In this document: positions 31,904 to 42,593 of the stretch, in pieces
Position numbering within the stretch: position 1 is the first letter of the stretch
Layout: each line of letters opens with the position of its first letter
Origin: Symbiodinium kawagutii
Taxonomy: Eukaryota > Sar > Dinophyceae > Suessiales > Symbiodiniaceae
NCBI GenBank assembly: GCA_009767595.1
Contig: VSDK01016537.1
Span: 136,553-200,552 of the forward strand
Length of the DNA: 64,000 nucleotides
Reading direction: 5' to 3'
The notes under the pieces: generated by a model
What the model was told of the DNA's origin: nothing
The model's input: only the letters and a program-made list of their open reading frames with translations
Databases searched by the model: none
Program-made: the position numbers and the translations under genes

Positions 31904-34362
31904 GTGATGTGTTGATGGGCTTGACCCTCCTCTTGTGGACGGGTTTGACCCTGATCAGGGGTGCCAATGTGGACAGGCGTGACCCTCCTTCTTCTGGGGT
32001 CAGGTTTGTCCCCCGCCCATGACGTATATGTTTGAGTGCAATATCGTGCAACATCTAGATGCATACAGCATACAAATACAACATCTTTATCTAGCTATGG
32101 CTATATCCACTTCCTATCTTGAGCAACGGCCGGATGGTGAATACCTTGAGAATGCCCCAGGTGCAGACGATGAACCCCTCTACGATCAGGGATGATCGCT
32201 TTGATTGGGCACAATTTGCTGCGCCCAGCACGACCTTTGCCCTCTACATGGGGTCTCAGCCTTGCCTTACCTTGACATTCTTGACTTTGTCGGATGTTCC
32301 TGTGCGGATTGGATGCTGCACACTCTGAGGCTGAACGTTGTGGAAGGTGGTCCCAGCAGATTCATGGTGTTTTAAGTGTGGCCATTTGTTTTGTTTTGCA
32401 GTGAGTGTGTGTCTGTGTGTGTACACGTGTTTGGAAAGGTGTGACTCAAAAGATGCTTGCAGCTGGGGTCTCTCCGGTCCATCCCCCAGAAATTGTGCTG
32501 CTTTGGCAATTTGGGTTGAGAGTGTCTTGATCCAAACTGAGATGGCAAACGTGGTTCTGACATGTTGTAGATGTTGAAGATGTGTAGGGGGAAGTCAGGG
32601 CTGTGCCCGGCCAAAGGGGTTTGAGTTTGCTATGCTATGCTTTGCAATCTTTGCTGCAATGGGCCACGGATATAAACAAAATTCAGACCAGACATTCTGA
32701 TTGGAAGGGCAAGCACGCGGAGCACATTTGTCCTTTCCAAACTGAGGCCACGCCCATGGCATTAGTGGATCGGGCGTCGCTGCCAGAAATGCAGGCAGGA
32801 CCGCAGATTTCAACATGTGATCTTCATGATCTGCAACTTGGTTGCGATTTGGAGTGCTGAGGTAGTGGCCGCAACTGTGGAGACCCTGCCATCCCTGGTG
32901 TGTACCTTAGTAGTGCCGTGAGTCAATTCTGCTCGAGTCGCCAAGTTTTTTCCACCAGGTAAAAGACCGAAAAGATTTACCAGGGCCAGCCTTGATCCTC
33001 ATGGGTGAGCTCAAGCTGGGCATGTCAATTTTCTTTAGCAGCCTTGACGCCCTGACACTATGACGTGCAGCGTGCAAATAAGATCATGACACTGAATTGT
33101 TGCAAGGTGAGGTGGTTGGGATGAGAGAACGCATTGCAGGCGTGGCGGGCAAATTGAAATCATGTGAAACGATGGTGTTGCCGTGGGTTGCCTCATTGTT
33201 TTACAAATTTTACGCTTGGATTTATAGAGTCCATTCGAGTCCCAGCAAGATCAGAAAGGCTTTTCCAAATAGCAATTGCTTGAGGTGTGCGAGCACCTCG
33301 TGCTCCAAAGATTCAACCTGCGTGATTCTCAAATCTCTCGGTAAGAGGATGATGATTGAATCACACACACACATGCGAATATTTGGATTGTCATTCACGC
33401 GCAATGTAAAACAGGCAGCCAGTGCGACCTGTTCAGACCCCTTGCACCAGCAGGCTTTGGCTTCAATCCTTGCCGACCTTCCGTCACTGAGCAACTCAGC
33501 CATAACATGAAGCTGCAATGGCCCAACATCACATGCATGGCACTTATTTCTGTTGACCGCCAAGCTGAACCAAGGTGATGAAGAGCTACGGTGGAGAGCT
33601 CATCACCATCTCCATGGTCCACCATGGCCCCTGATTTTTTGCCCAGAGTCCCAACCCCTCCAAGAAGCTGAGCCTCAGGGAGCTGCACATGCATGCGGGC
33701 GAGATGCTGAATGCGCGAGGCAAGCGAAAGCTAGCTGAGGCACCGGTCGAATTGGTCGAAGATTCTGCACTGAACTGGATACCACCTATACCATCCTATA
33801 CCGATCATACCGGCAGAGCAGCCCTGACAAAAAGAAAGAGCTTGTTTTTATGCATTTTTGAGCTCAAAAATTGTACATGAATGCGGTGACGCATCTTGCA
33901 CACCATCGATGGTCGTTGATGCAGGTCTCTAGCTGAAATGGCGTGATTTCCCTGTCTGAAACAAGGGCGGCACTGCGTACATGAGATGTGCAGATGGTCG
34001 GCGATGGAAGGCCAAATGCTTTCCCAGTTCTTTGAGGTGTGACAATGCCTATCGGCAGCCAGAACCGCGACGTGGAAAAAATGAAGCCACACGGTTGGCA
34101 ATCAATGGCAAACGTGCTCCGACAAAAGAGAAAGTCAGGTGGAGTCAATTGGAATCACTCGCAACGCATTTCTTGGTCCGCTCTTTTTCCGCCAAGCTTT
34201 TCTTCGTAGTCATCAAGTTCGTTTGAAGCAAGGTCCTGGGGCCATGGGTGAAGCTTAACAGAGTAGCTACATGAATGCGCACGAGTGCAAGCACATCAGC
34301 ATGCAGGCTGGCGTGTCCATGAGCGACGCATATATGCACATCACGGACACGCACACACACAC

Positions 34363-34405
<43 letters not shown>

Positions 34406-34460
34406 CAGACAGATAGATAGATAGATAGATAAATAGATATATATATATATATACATATGT
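34363..34460 (+). repeat. GATA and AT microsatellites
   Basis: (AGAT)n with two CAGA interruptions, then (AT)n, preceded by a short CA run. Confidence 0.95.
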
Positions 34461-34504
34461 GATCTCTTGTTATCTAGATTTTTTAGATTTCATTCTTTTC
34501 AAGA

Positions 34505-35273
34505 AGTGAACATCGCGTCCGGCCAACTCCATGGGCTTGCTGTTGTAGCCTCCTTGGTCGCTCCGTCGCAGCCTGCTATACATGCGCTTTCTTATATGCC
34601 TCCATCAGCTGACTTCTTGCTGGGTCCTGTGAGCCAAGAGACCGAAAGACCTTCACAGGATGGGACGTCACCTGGCGCGACAGAGGAGACACATGAGAAA
34701 CGGTCGGAGACACCGCTGCAGCATCGGTTGAAGAGTCACCTGGAGCATTTCCACCGAGAAGCGGAGGTCTTGAGATCAAGTGCTGAGATTTCCTTGGACA
34801 GTCGGTCACATAAGTCTGATGAGGAAATCTGCAAGGATCTACGCAGTAAAGAGGCGCTGGAAATGCGCAGCTTTCGGGGGAGTGAAATGTGGCTGACCCA
34901 CATTGCGGCCACTCTTGGTGCAACTCAGATTCTGGCTCCGAAATGGGATGCGTGTGAGATGGCTGCAGATGTTGAACTCGTTCAGGAAGGAGAAATGGAC
35001 ATAGCATCAGTGCAACAGCGAGATGATGGAACAGCTTCGTCTGGGGTCCCGTTGAGCCAGGGAGATGTGGCTGCTTCCGAAGCTGAAGCAGATGAAAAGA
35101 TTGAAAAGTCTGAGACAAATACGACGAAGGCGAGGCAATTTCGCTTCAACATGTTGGCACGGTGCGATGTGCATGCTCCACTGCATGCTCCACTGCATGC
35201 TCCACTGCATGCTCCTATGATACTTAGTTTAGGCTTGTTTAGCCAATCAATGCTTTTGAAGCCTGAGGCCTAA
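34505..35273 (+). CDS. Unassigned hydrophilic protein, probable exon
   Basis: Frame open after a splice-like acceptor (CATTCTTTTCAAG) to TAA at 35271-35273, about 255 codons. No usable ATG at the upstream end, so an earlier exon is likely; the first internal Met starts MPPSADFLLGPVSQ. The sequence is acidic and helix-prone: HLEHFHREAEVLRSSAEISL, DEEICKDLRSKEALEMRSF, AASEAEADEKIEKSETNTTK. Near the end, HAPL is repeated because of the 12-bp DNA array. I recognise no domain. Even amino-acid composition and length favour a real exon over chance. Confidence 0.45.
35171..35215 (+). repeat. 12-bp tandem repeat inside ORF end
   Basis: Three copies of GCATGCTCCACT plus a partial fourth, giving repeated HAPL in the frame ending at 35273. 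Confidence 0.9.
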
Positions 35274-36931
35274 GGCATTTAATTTTTTGAGGCTTTCATA
35301 AGTTTTAGTACCATACCATCCTTGCTATGTGGACCTGCTGAAGAATCCAGTATGGATCGACAGGTCGATGCTTTCCTGCTCGAAGAGGTTCCTGCTGGTC
35401 CCAAGGCGAGGGAGAAACCTTGAATGAAGCGTGAAACTATGTGTGAATGTGTGTGCGTTGGACGCCCCAGCAAATGATGTATAATCGAAGGAAATTTGGA
35501 AGTCAAACGTCCGACTTATGGAAAGTTGAAGGAGTCAGTCAGTCAGTCAGTCAGTCAGTCAGTCAGTCAGTCAGTCAGTCAGTCAGTCATGGAAACTTCC
35601 GCCACCACCTTGTGCGGTGATTATGCACTCAAAATGACAATCCTTGTCCAGCTTGCCAAACACCGGCATCTCCTTGCAATTTTGGTATGTGACTCGTTGA
35701 AGTGCTTCTCAGGACTCGAGTCCACACAATGCTGAGCAGGACCCTCGGGCTTGTACGATATGCAATCTAGATTGTTATGTACCTTCTTGGGGCAAGACTC
35801 CTACCTGGTATGTTTGGGATGACTTTGGGGTGTTTCAGCAAGCCTACGGGATCCCACGCTCATTACACAGAGACCTTCATCTTCCGTTAATAGATCAACA
35901 TGCAGGCGTAGGTTGCACATGTATTTTTTCTTCCCCGCACCTTCGCGTTCGGCTACAGGGTCGAATCTGAATGTGAAGGGGTGTCTCTTTGAACGCATTC
36001 TGGCAGTCAGTTCTGGCATTCTGGGCGTCGGTTTGACTCGATCTCTGGATTCCGCAGTTCTGCGTTGTTTGGTTTGATTGGTGTCATGTTTTCACACTGT
36101 CCGCCTTTTTTCCTTGTCCTTCCGAGCGTCCTGGTATCTGTATATGTGTGATTGTATGCAGTAGTACAGTTTTGGTCCGGTTTTGCGTCTGTCTTAACAT
36201 CGTTCCCCTCTCTTTCTGTTTTCCGGCGTCCTTGGTTTCTGCTTTCTCATTCATGAGCTGCAGTGCAGTTCTGATTTTGTTCCTTGAGGGTTTCTTTAGT
36301 GCTTTGCCTTTCTGGTCTTCGAGCGTCTATGAACTATTCCCGTGGCTTTTGCCTGTGAGAAACAAGTATGGCAAATGCAGGGCTGCATTTGGTGTCTGCC
36401 TTTGTCCTTTTCAGATCAGATGCACGATGGGCTTTGGCTGCAGCAGGTCCAACTTTCAAACTTTCGAAGTTCACTGAAGTTCGTATCATTTGTAATTGAT
36501 CAGCTTTGGACTTTAACTTCATGAAAGCTTGTCCCGCTACTCATGTCCGCAGTTGGTGTTTCAAACTGACATGCGTTTGTGCGCTTCCTCCAGCGATCCT
36601 ATGCTAGCTGCTGGTGCTTCATGCAGGCTGCAGGCTGCTTATAACTTGTAACAGACGCTCGAAGTGGTGAGGCGCGGTTAGGTGCTGGCAGAGCTTGCGA
36701 GGACCTTTTCCAGAAACATGCTGGTGACGATGGGGCTCTTTCCCGGCGGGAGTTGGAGGAATTGCAGGCCCATTCTAAGCCATGCAGAGCATTCCCAAAG
36801 ATTGAAGTCTGAGAACAAGTGGTGTACTGCATACCGTTTACATGTATGCTATATACTTGAGATCATCCACTTCACAACGGAACACAAGAAACAACAGATC
36901 ATGGCTGTGTTTACCCATGACCCCACAGCCT
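35274..36931. other. Non-coding stretch
   Basis: No gene seen. Contains the GTCA array at 35533 and T-rich DNA at 36070-36340. Confidence 0.5.
35533..35588 (+). repeat. AGTC tetranucleotide array
   Basis: Fourteen uninterrupted copies of AGTC. Confidence 0.97.
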
Positions 36932-38640
36932 TGCATCATTTCTGTGTCTGCCAGGGTGAGAATGCCCACTTGCGCGAGGCCAGCTTTCCTTCTAGTGTGC
37001 CTTGACTCACTATGTCTGAGAGTATGAAATCAGGTGTGCCACGACTTCTCACCAGATGTATCCAGATATCAGATCAGACACCTACTACGCGGCTTGCTAT
37101 GGTTTTCATTGGGTGGTGTAGCCCTGACTTTCCATAGTTCCTAGATTGCTTACTTTGGAATGCAGTCTTCGATATGTGGCATCCGTTCAAAAATGCTTGA
37201 TAGGTTTTTAGTCTCCGATGACCATATTAGAACTGTGGATGTTGTTTTGTCAATTTCGCCACAAGGCGGAGTCATGTATATATGCAGTGATTTTGCTTTC
37301 CCCCATGGTAGCGCTAGTTTCGCGCTTGTTTGGCGCTAGTTTTTTTGAATCATGTATTTGTTCGCATCCTTTTCAATTGCGATTCTTCTCCATAGCCTGT
37401 TCCCTTCTTAGTCTCAACCTCATTGGTAAAGACAACATGTCTATACCAGATACTTGTCGTCATCTCGATGCGTTGGGTGACTTTCGCAATCCATGATCTC
37501 CACAATTTCCCCAAAGTTGCAGACCAGTGAAAACGTTCCTCTGGCGCTAGATCCGCGCTAGATCCGCGCTAGAAAAAACCCGCAGACCAAGCCCCTGCCT
37601 CACCAGACCTTTGTTTTCCTTTTCTGCCACAGCAGACAGACATTAGCTCTAGCAGCTCAGAATAAAACAGGTCCGCGCTAGATACAGTTGTCGAAATCTG
37701 AAGAAATTGTGGTTCATTGCTATCGTTTAGATGCGGTGTCCCGACAATTGTGCCACAAGGCGGAGCCCCATGGAACTACGGTATTACGACCGTTTTCAGG
37801 AACAAACATTTCGATACGAGCCCATGTGTGGCGCGGGGTCTTGAGGAGAATGTGGATTTCTTTGTGAGTGTTGTGCGCTTGCGGTTGCAGATGGACTTTG
37901 ACAAATTGGACCTCGATGGGGACGGCGTTGTCTCCAAAGAGGAACTAGCAGCTGCACTGGTACACCTGGCGTGCTTTATCGATTCCATTGGAATGTTGTA
38001 CGAGAAACTTCAAGGAACTTCTGCCATGTTCCATGCCAGGATTGGGATACGATGGAAGAAGTGAAGGGTGAGGCCTACTCCTAGTCCAAGCGACGTCAAT
38101 TGGCTTTGCTCTATGCTTTCTCTGCATGCGAGGATCTTTTGAGGAAATATGACGGAGGAGATGGCACGCTATCACGCGCTGAGCTTGAGCAGATGAAGGC
38201 AGATGTTAGCTAGCAGAGTTCCCATACGAATCCATCGGAATGGCACTGCATCATTTCTGTGTCTGCCAGGGTGAGAATGCCCACTTGCGCGAGGCCAGCT
38301 TTCCTTCTAGTGTGCCTTGAGTCACTATGCTATGTCTGAGAGTATGAAATCAGGTGTGCCACGACTTCTCACCAGATGTATCCAGATATCAGATCAGACA
38401 CCTACTACGCGGCTTGCTATGGTTTTCATTTAGGCAGTGTGGCCCTGACTTTCCATGGTTCCTAGATTGCTTACTTTGGAATGCAGTCTTCGATATGTGT
38501 GGTGCGGGGTCTTGAGGAGAATGTGGATTTCTTTGTGAGTGTTGTGCGCTTGCGGTCGCAGATGGACTTTGACAAATTGGACCTCGATGGGGACGGCGTT
38601 GTCTCCAAAGAGGAACTAGCAACTGCACTGGTACATCCGG
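36932..38640 (+). repeat. Segmental duplication around EF-hand exons
   Basis: 36932-37178 and 38247-38498 are near-identical (about 250 bp, starting TGCATCATTTCTGTGTCTGC). 37826-37970 and 38496-38640 are a second near-identical pair. In the right copy the two blocks are joined; in the left copy about 650 bp (37179-37825) lie between them, with ATGTG at both edges. Confidence 0.9.
37830..38213 (+). pseudogene. EF-hand protein copy A, two exons with an in-frame stop
   Basis: Exon 1 (to 37959, donor GTACAC) reads MDFDKLDLDGDGVVSKEELA then AAL; DLDGDGVVSKEE is a canonical Ca2+-binding loop. Exon 2 starts at about 38040 after CCATGCCAG: DWDTMEEVKGEAYS, a TAG at 38082-38084, then in the same frame SKRRQLALLYAFSACEDLLR and a second EF-hand-like loop (KYDGGDGTLSRAEL), stopping at 38211-38213. 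A single C-to-T change of CAG would explain the TAG. Alternatively a tiny intron or an error removes it. Such proteins are calcium sensors; targets unknown. Confidence 0.65.
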
Positions 38641-38815
38641 CCAGTTTGATTTCAGAGGTTGAATGTGGTTCGGGCTTGGGTCATGGATGATTGTTCATTT
38701 TGACTCTTGATGCTTCTTTGCCAAGTGCTTGAAAAGCAGGATTGGGATTCGATGGGTGAAATCAAGGATCAGGCGGGACAATCTTGTGCGACATTGCAGC
38801 ATCAAAGCAAACAAG
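38502..38815 (+). pseudogene. EF-hand copy B, partial duplicate
   Basis: Exon 1 (about 38502-38631) repeats the EF-hand of copy A with few changes (EELATAL for EELAAAL). Exon 2 starts at about 38741 with DWDSMGEIKDQAGQ but then diverges, and no second EF-hand is present. The frame stays open to 39027, close to the lipase exon at 39100, so this EF-hand might instead be the front part of an EF-hand/lipase gene; I could not show a join. Confidence 0.5.
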
Positions 38816-39099
38816 AGTTCTCATCAGAGTTCGCCTTTGGATCATGCCACAACGACTCTAGAGTAGATGGAATATCCATGAAGATCCCATCATATCCCAT
38901 CCATGTTCAGTTTTTAAAGCATTTACCCATCGGGGATGGTCCAACAACTGATGGTCAGCGTCTGATCATGTTGCCAGGCAGCTTCTCAAGGCCGGGCCGG
39001 TGGCAACATGAGGAATGGCAGTCGTGAGTTGGGTTACGCTGAAATACCATGCAATGCATTATCAATGGCATACCAATATGACTTGTTTGCTTGCCGCAG

Positions 39100-40155
39100 C
39101 GTGTGCGCTCAAGTGACCCAGTTCATCAGAACAAGTGCTGCAGCATGGTTCTCCATGGGCTGAAAAATGCGGTGAGCTTCGTTCCAGTCCTTGGTCCTGC
39201 AAGAGATGCAATCGAGTCCGTGTCTGCTGGCGACAAACTGGGCGCAGGGATTGCTCTTGGTCGTTTGCTTTCAGATGCCAGCAGCATCGGAGGATCCCGT
39301 GTGATTCCTGCAATCCCAGTACGACGTCTTGCTGGACAAGTCGGACATGTGTTGAAGCACACGCTGAAGAGAAGGGTTAGGAACAGAACGCGTGAGGCCG
39401 TGCTGAAGGTGGGCCTAACTGCAGCAGCAGCTTCAATAGAGCAGTTGAAGGCACCTTTTGGGCCAATTCCCAAGCTGATCTCAGCTCCATGTCTGCAGTT
39501 CAGTGATGTGTGCAGTGCTGACGCTCAGTTCCATGCTCGTTTGGCACTTCGGGTGTACTCGGCTCCTTCTGAACGCAGTGGCCTGCTGACATCTTCCATG
39601 CAAATCAAAGGCGTCGTTACCTCAGGTGATTTCTGGTACGCCTACGTGGGCGGCGATGCCCGCCGTGGATTTTGGTACTGCCCTTGTCATGGCGGGCACC
39701 TGGTCCTAGCCGAACGTGGTACGCAGCTTGTGGATCCCCAAGACCTGGCGCGGGACGCTTGGATCGCCCTGGGAAGCAGCACAGCTTTACGGAGCCGCGT
39801 GGAGGAGTCCTTGGAGCAGCTGCGGGAGCAGTGCTTGAGCCACAGCAGTTTTCGGGTGACGGCGACAGGCCACTCCTTGGGTGGCGCCGTGGCTGCTGGC
39901 CTGGCGGGTCGAGGCCTGGGAGCCCTTGGAGGCCTTGAGGCGGTTCATCTCTTCAATCCGGGGGGCTTACCCGATTTGGCTCGATATCTTAGCTGGGCAC
40001 CCTGGAAGAAATCCTGTGATTTGAAGGTCCACCGAATTGTTGGGGACCCTATATCTGTTGGCTTCCTGCCGGTACTTCAGCAGAACTATTCCAAAAAGGT
40101 GGGCCTTGAGGCTCTAGATTCGCACAGCCTGAAACACTTCCTGACAGCAGATTGA
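39100..40155 (+). CDS. Class-3 (Rhizomucor-type) lipase, alpha/beta hydrolase
   Basis: The frame is open after a splice-like acceptor (GCTTGCCGCAG) to TGA at 40153-40155; first ATG at 39145 (MVLHGLKNAVSFVPVLG). The core fits lipase_3: a lid-proximal strand LVLAERGTQLVDPQDLARD, then RVEESLEQLREQ, the nucleophile elbow ATGHSLGGAVAAGLAG with Ser at 39874, VHLFNPGG, the acid RIVGDPISVG with Asp at 40045, and the histidine DSHSLKHFL with His at 40123 (a second His at 40135). Known members hydrolyse acyl esters of glycerolipids. The N-terminal ~150 residues (FVPVLGPARDAIESVSAGDK, then a basic helix) are not part of the fold. No clear signal peptide is visible; an upstream exon may exist. Confidence 0.9.
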   Translation, partial: RVRSSDPVHQNKCCSMVLHGLKNAVSFVPVLGPARDAIESVSAGDKLGAGIALGRLLSDASSIGGSRVIPAIPVRRLAGQVGHVLKHTLKRRVRNRTREAVLKVGLTAAAASIEQLKAPFGPIPKLISAPCLQFSDVCSADAQFHARLALRVYSAPSERSGLLTSSMQIKGVVTSGDFWYAYVGGDARRGFWYCPCHGGHLVLAERGTQLVDPQDLARDAWIALGSSTALRSRVEESLEQLREQCLSHSSFRVTATGHSLGGAVAAGLAGRGLGALGGLEAVHLFNPGGLPDLARYLSWAPWKKSCDLKVHRIVGDPISVGFLPVLQQNYSKKVGLEALDSHSLKHFLTAD

Positions 40156-41121
40156 TCGCTGCCTTTTGCAGCTTGCAGGCGAGCGAAACTATTGGTAAGA
40201 CTTGTTTTTTTCGTGTGCTCAGCATTTGCTCAGTCATACTTGCTAGTGATATGCAGCTTTGCTGCCAGGGCAGTTTGCAGTTTTTTGGGGGCCTGAGTCT
40301 TTTTTGAACGCCCGCGTTTGCATGACATAGAGTCCCCGTGACGTCACTGAGCAGATGACTGACAGTCGCACTATTGGGCGACTTCTCTGCTCAAGTTTCA
40401 AAACAATTGAAGATCAAAGGACATCAAAGGACCCAATAATTTGTGCACGGCCTGTACGACTCAAAAGGAGACTGCGCAGCTTCCCGGAGAGTGGATCTAT
40501 GCTTCCTGGGGTTGCAGACATGACTGAGAGACGCAAGCTGAGGCGAAGCAACATCACATAGCAAGGTGCAGGCAGGAACTGTCTTCCACCACTGCCATCA
40601 CCTTCCATGTGGTGCGTGTTGCACAGGCCAAGCCCTCGTTTGCACTGAACCTGAATCAGATCTCGTTGATATCGCGTGTGGGTCCAAGAGGAGACTTTTT
40701 GCAAGCACTTTCAGAGTTTTGTCTCAGCTGTTTCTTCAGTCAAGGTGGAGCCTTCAGTGGCAGGTCCGTTGCCAGTCAGGACTCTAAGATACCATGTTCT
40801 TGGTGATGTGCAGCTTTGAGATGAATTGTTGTTCATGCACCGAGGTCAACGAAGGGAGAAGCGTAAAGCCAAAAGGCAGGCAGTGAAAATTGGGGGATAT
40901 CTTTTTGAAGGGGGGTATGTTCAACACATATTTTTGCAAGAGATGTCCACCATTCCCTGCAGGAAAGGTGTCCAGGCAAGGCGGGATGGGACTGCTCTAG
41001 AGCCAGGTCGAATTTCTGGGAATTGCATGCATGACTATTGAAATTGATTGAAATTGATTGAAATTGATTGAAATTGATTGAAATTGATTGAAATTGATCA
41101 AACTTGTGAACTGGTCACTGA
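40156..41121. other. Spacer between lipase and Q/E-rich gene
   Basis: No gene seen; ends in the 10-bp array at 41041. Confidence 0.5.
41041..41098 (+). repeat. 10-bp tandem array
   Basis: Almost six copies of AAATTGATTG, 24 bases before the first exon of the Q/E-rich gene. Confidence 0.97.
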
Positions 41122-42593
41122 TGTCAGGATGTGCCAGAACACATCGACAGCATCATGGAAGACAAGTTGGCTCAGAACCTGGGCCACCGTCCAGAGGACG
41201 ACCAATCTAGAGAGCCTGTCGTGGCAGAGGGTGAAGGTGGTCAGGGAGAGCAGAGAAAAGCATTGACAGAGCAAGCCGATGCTGCAGACGGTGCCTGGAA
41301 GGTGGTCATGGTGAGCAGAGAAAAGCATTGACAGAGCAAGCCGATGCTGCAGACGGTGCCAAGGATGCTAAGGATTCAATGCAAGAAGAGCAGAGAGGAG
41401 ACTCAAGACAGACAGAGTCAGAGGATGAGGTTGCGAGAAGCCAGCCTCAAATACAAGTCTACCAAGGACAGCAGGGACACAGTGCTGAGTCAGGAGAGGT
41501 TGCCAAAGAAAATCCACCAGGGCATCGGTTGGAGAGCCGGCACAATGGCAGCATACCTTTGGAAGAGCAAAGCGTGAGTACAGAGCACGAGATGCAACAA
41601 CGGCGAGCAACCCAAGAACATTTGGCAGAGCACAAGGCTGAGGATCAAGAAGATCACGAAGGCAAAGGGCATGAAGGGCATGAAAAGCAAGAGGATCTAG
41701 AGCAAGCAGTTGTAAGCCAAGAAGATGTGACGAGGCAAGATGCACCAGAGCGACAAACGCCAGAGCAAGAAGAACGACAGGAGCATGTGGGGCAGCAAGA
41801 TACGCCAGCACCAGAAGCTAGCCAAGAAGATGTGGCGAGGCAAGATGCACCAGAGCGAGAAACACCAGAGCAAGAAGAACGACAGGAGCATGTGGGGCAG
41901 CAAGATACGCCAGCGCCAGAAGCTAGCCAAGAAGATGAGGCGAGGCAAGATGCACCAGAGCGAGAAACACCAGAGCAAGAAGAACGACAGGAGCATGTGG
42001 GGCAGCAAGATACGCCCCCGCCAGAAGCAAACCAAGAAGATGCGGCGAGGCAAGATGCACCAGAGCGAGAAACACCAGAGCAAGAAGAACGACAGGAGCA
42101 TGTGGGGCAGCAAGATACGCCAGCGCCAGAAGCAAGCCAAGAAGATGTTGCGAGGCAAGATGCACCGGAGGGAGATTCGTCAGAGCAAAAAGAATGCCAA
42201 GGGCATATTTCAAGACAAAGACTGGAAACGGAAGAAGAAAGAGGAAGAGATGAGCACAGTGTGCAAGAAAAGCTTGAAAAGCAAGAACACGAGGCAGAGC
42301 GCGAAGGAAGCCGGCCTGAAGGTAGAAATCCAGGAACAGTTGGGACAATCAGCCCGACTGGTATTTTGGATGAACACCCCATTGAGCATCCAAAGGAAGC
42401 AGCGGGCAATGTGAGCCCATCAGTCAGAAGTGATGAGAGTTCCATGCAGGATCAAGCGTTGGTAGCTCGGCAGGGTGTTCAGGATTTGAGGGAAGGACTT
42501 GGACCTTCTCCAAGGGACAAAGCCCCACAAGAGAACGCCCAGATGTCCACGCAGCCAAAGGACCGATCCTGGAGGAAAGTTCAATTTCAATGA
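41122..42593 (+). CDS. Q/E-rich repeat protein with a duplication-derived intron
   Basis: An acceptor-like ATGTCAG opens a frame at about 41125; first ATG 41155 (MEDKLAQNLGHRPEDDQSRE). This frame stops soon after 41310, but a 65-nt GT-AG intron at 41237-41301 joins it in phase to the long frame ending TGA 42591-42593. The product is about 460 residues, extremely rich in Q and E, almost free of hydrophobics. Residues from 41736 on are four exact-length 35-residue repeats (RQDAPERETPEQEERQEHVG, then QQDTPAPEASQEDVA). I recognise no domain; a disordered or long-helix structural protein is the likely type. The 105-bp repeats keep other frames open too, including a Cys/Ser-rich one on the minus strand (41654-42445), so coding frame choice rests on the non-repeat flanks and on the intron restoring phase. 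Confidence 0.55.
41233..41362 (+). repeat. 65-bp tandem duplication carrying both splice sites
   Basis: 41233-41297 and 41298-41362 are near-identical adjacent copies starting GAAGGTGGTCA. AG|GT in copy 1 gives a donor at 41237 and AG|GT in copy 2 gives an acceptor ending at 41301. Confidence 0.9.
41736..42190 (+). repeat. 105-bp tandem repeat, four full copies plus partial
   Basis: Units starting CAAGATGCACC at 41736, 41841, 41946, 42051 and 42156, each exactly 105 bp with few substitutions. Confidence 0.97.

Larger units (their letters stand above)
28341..34504. other. 6 kb without a recognisable gene
   Basis: No family pattern found. Contents: 12-bp array at 30135; GGGTCAGTCCTGTCC-like repeats at 31308-31370; degenerate 58-63 bp repeats at 31734; GACGGGTTTGACCCT-like repeats at 31915-31990; TG-rich DNA at 32400-32440; GATA/AT microsatellites just before 34505. 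Confidence 0.55.
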
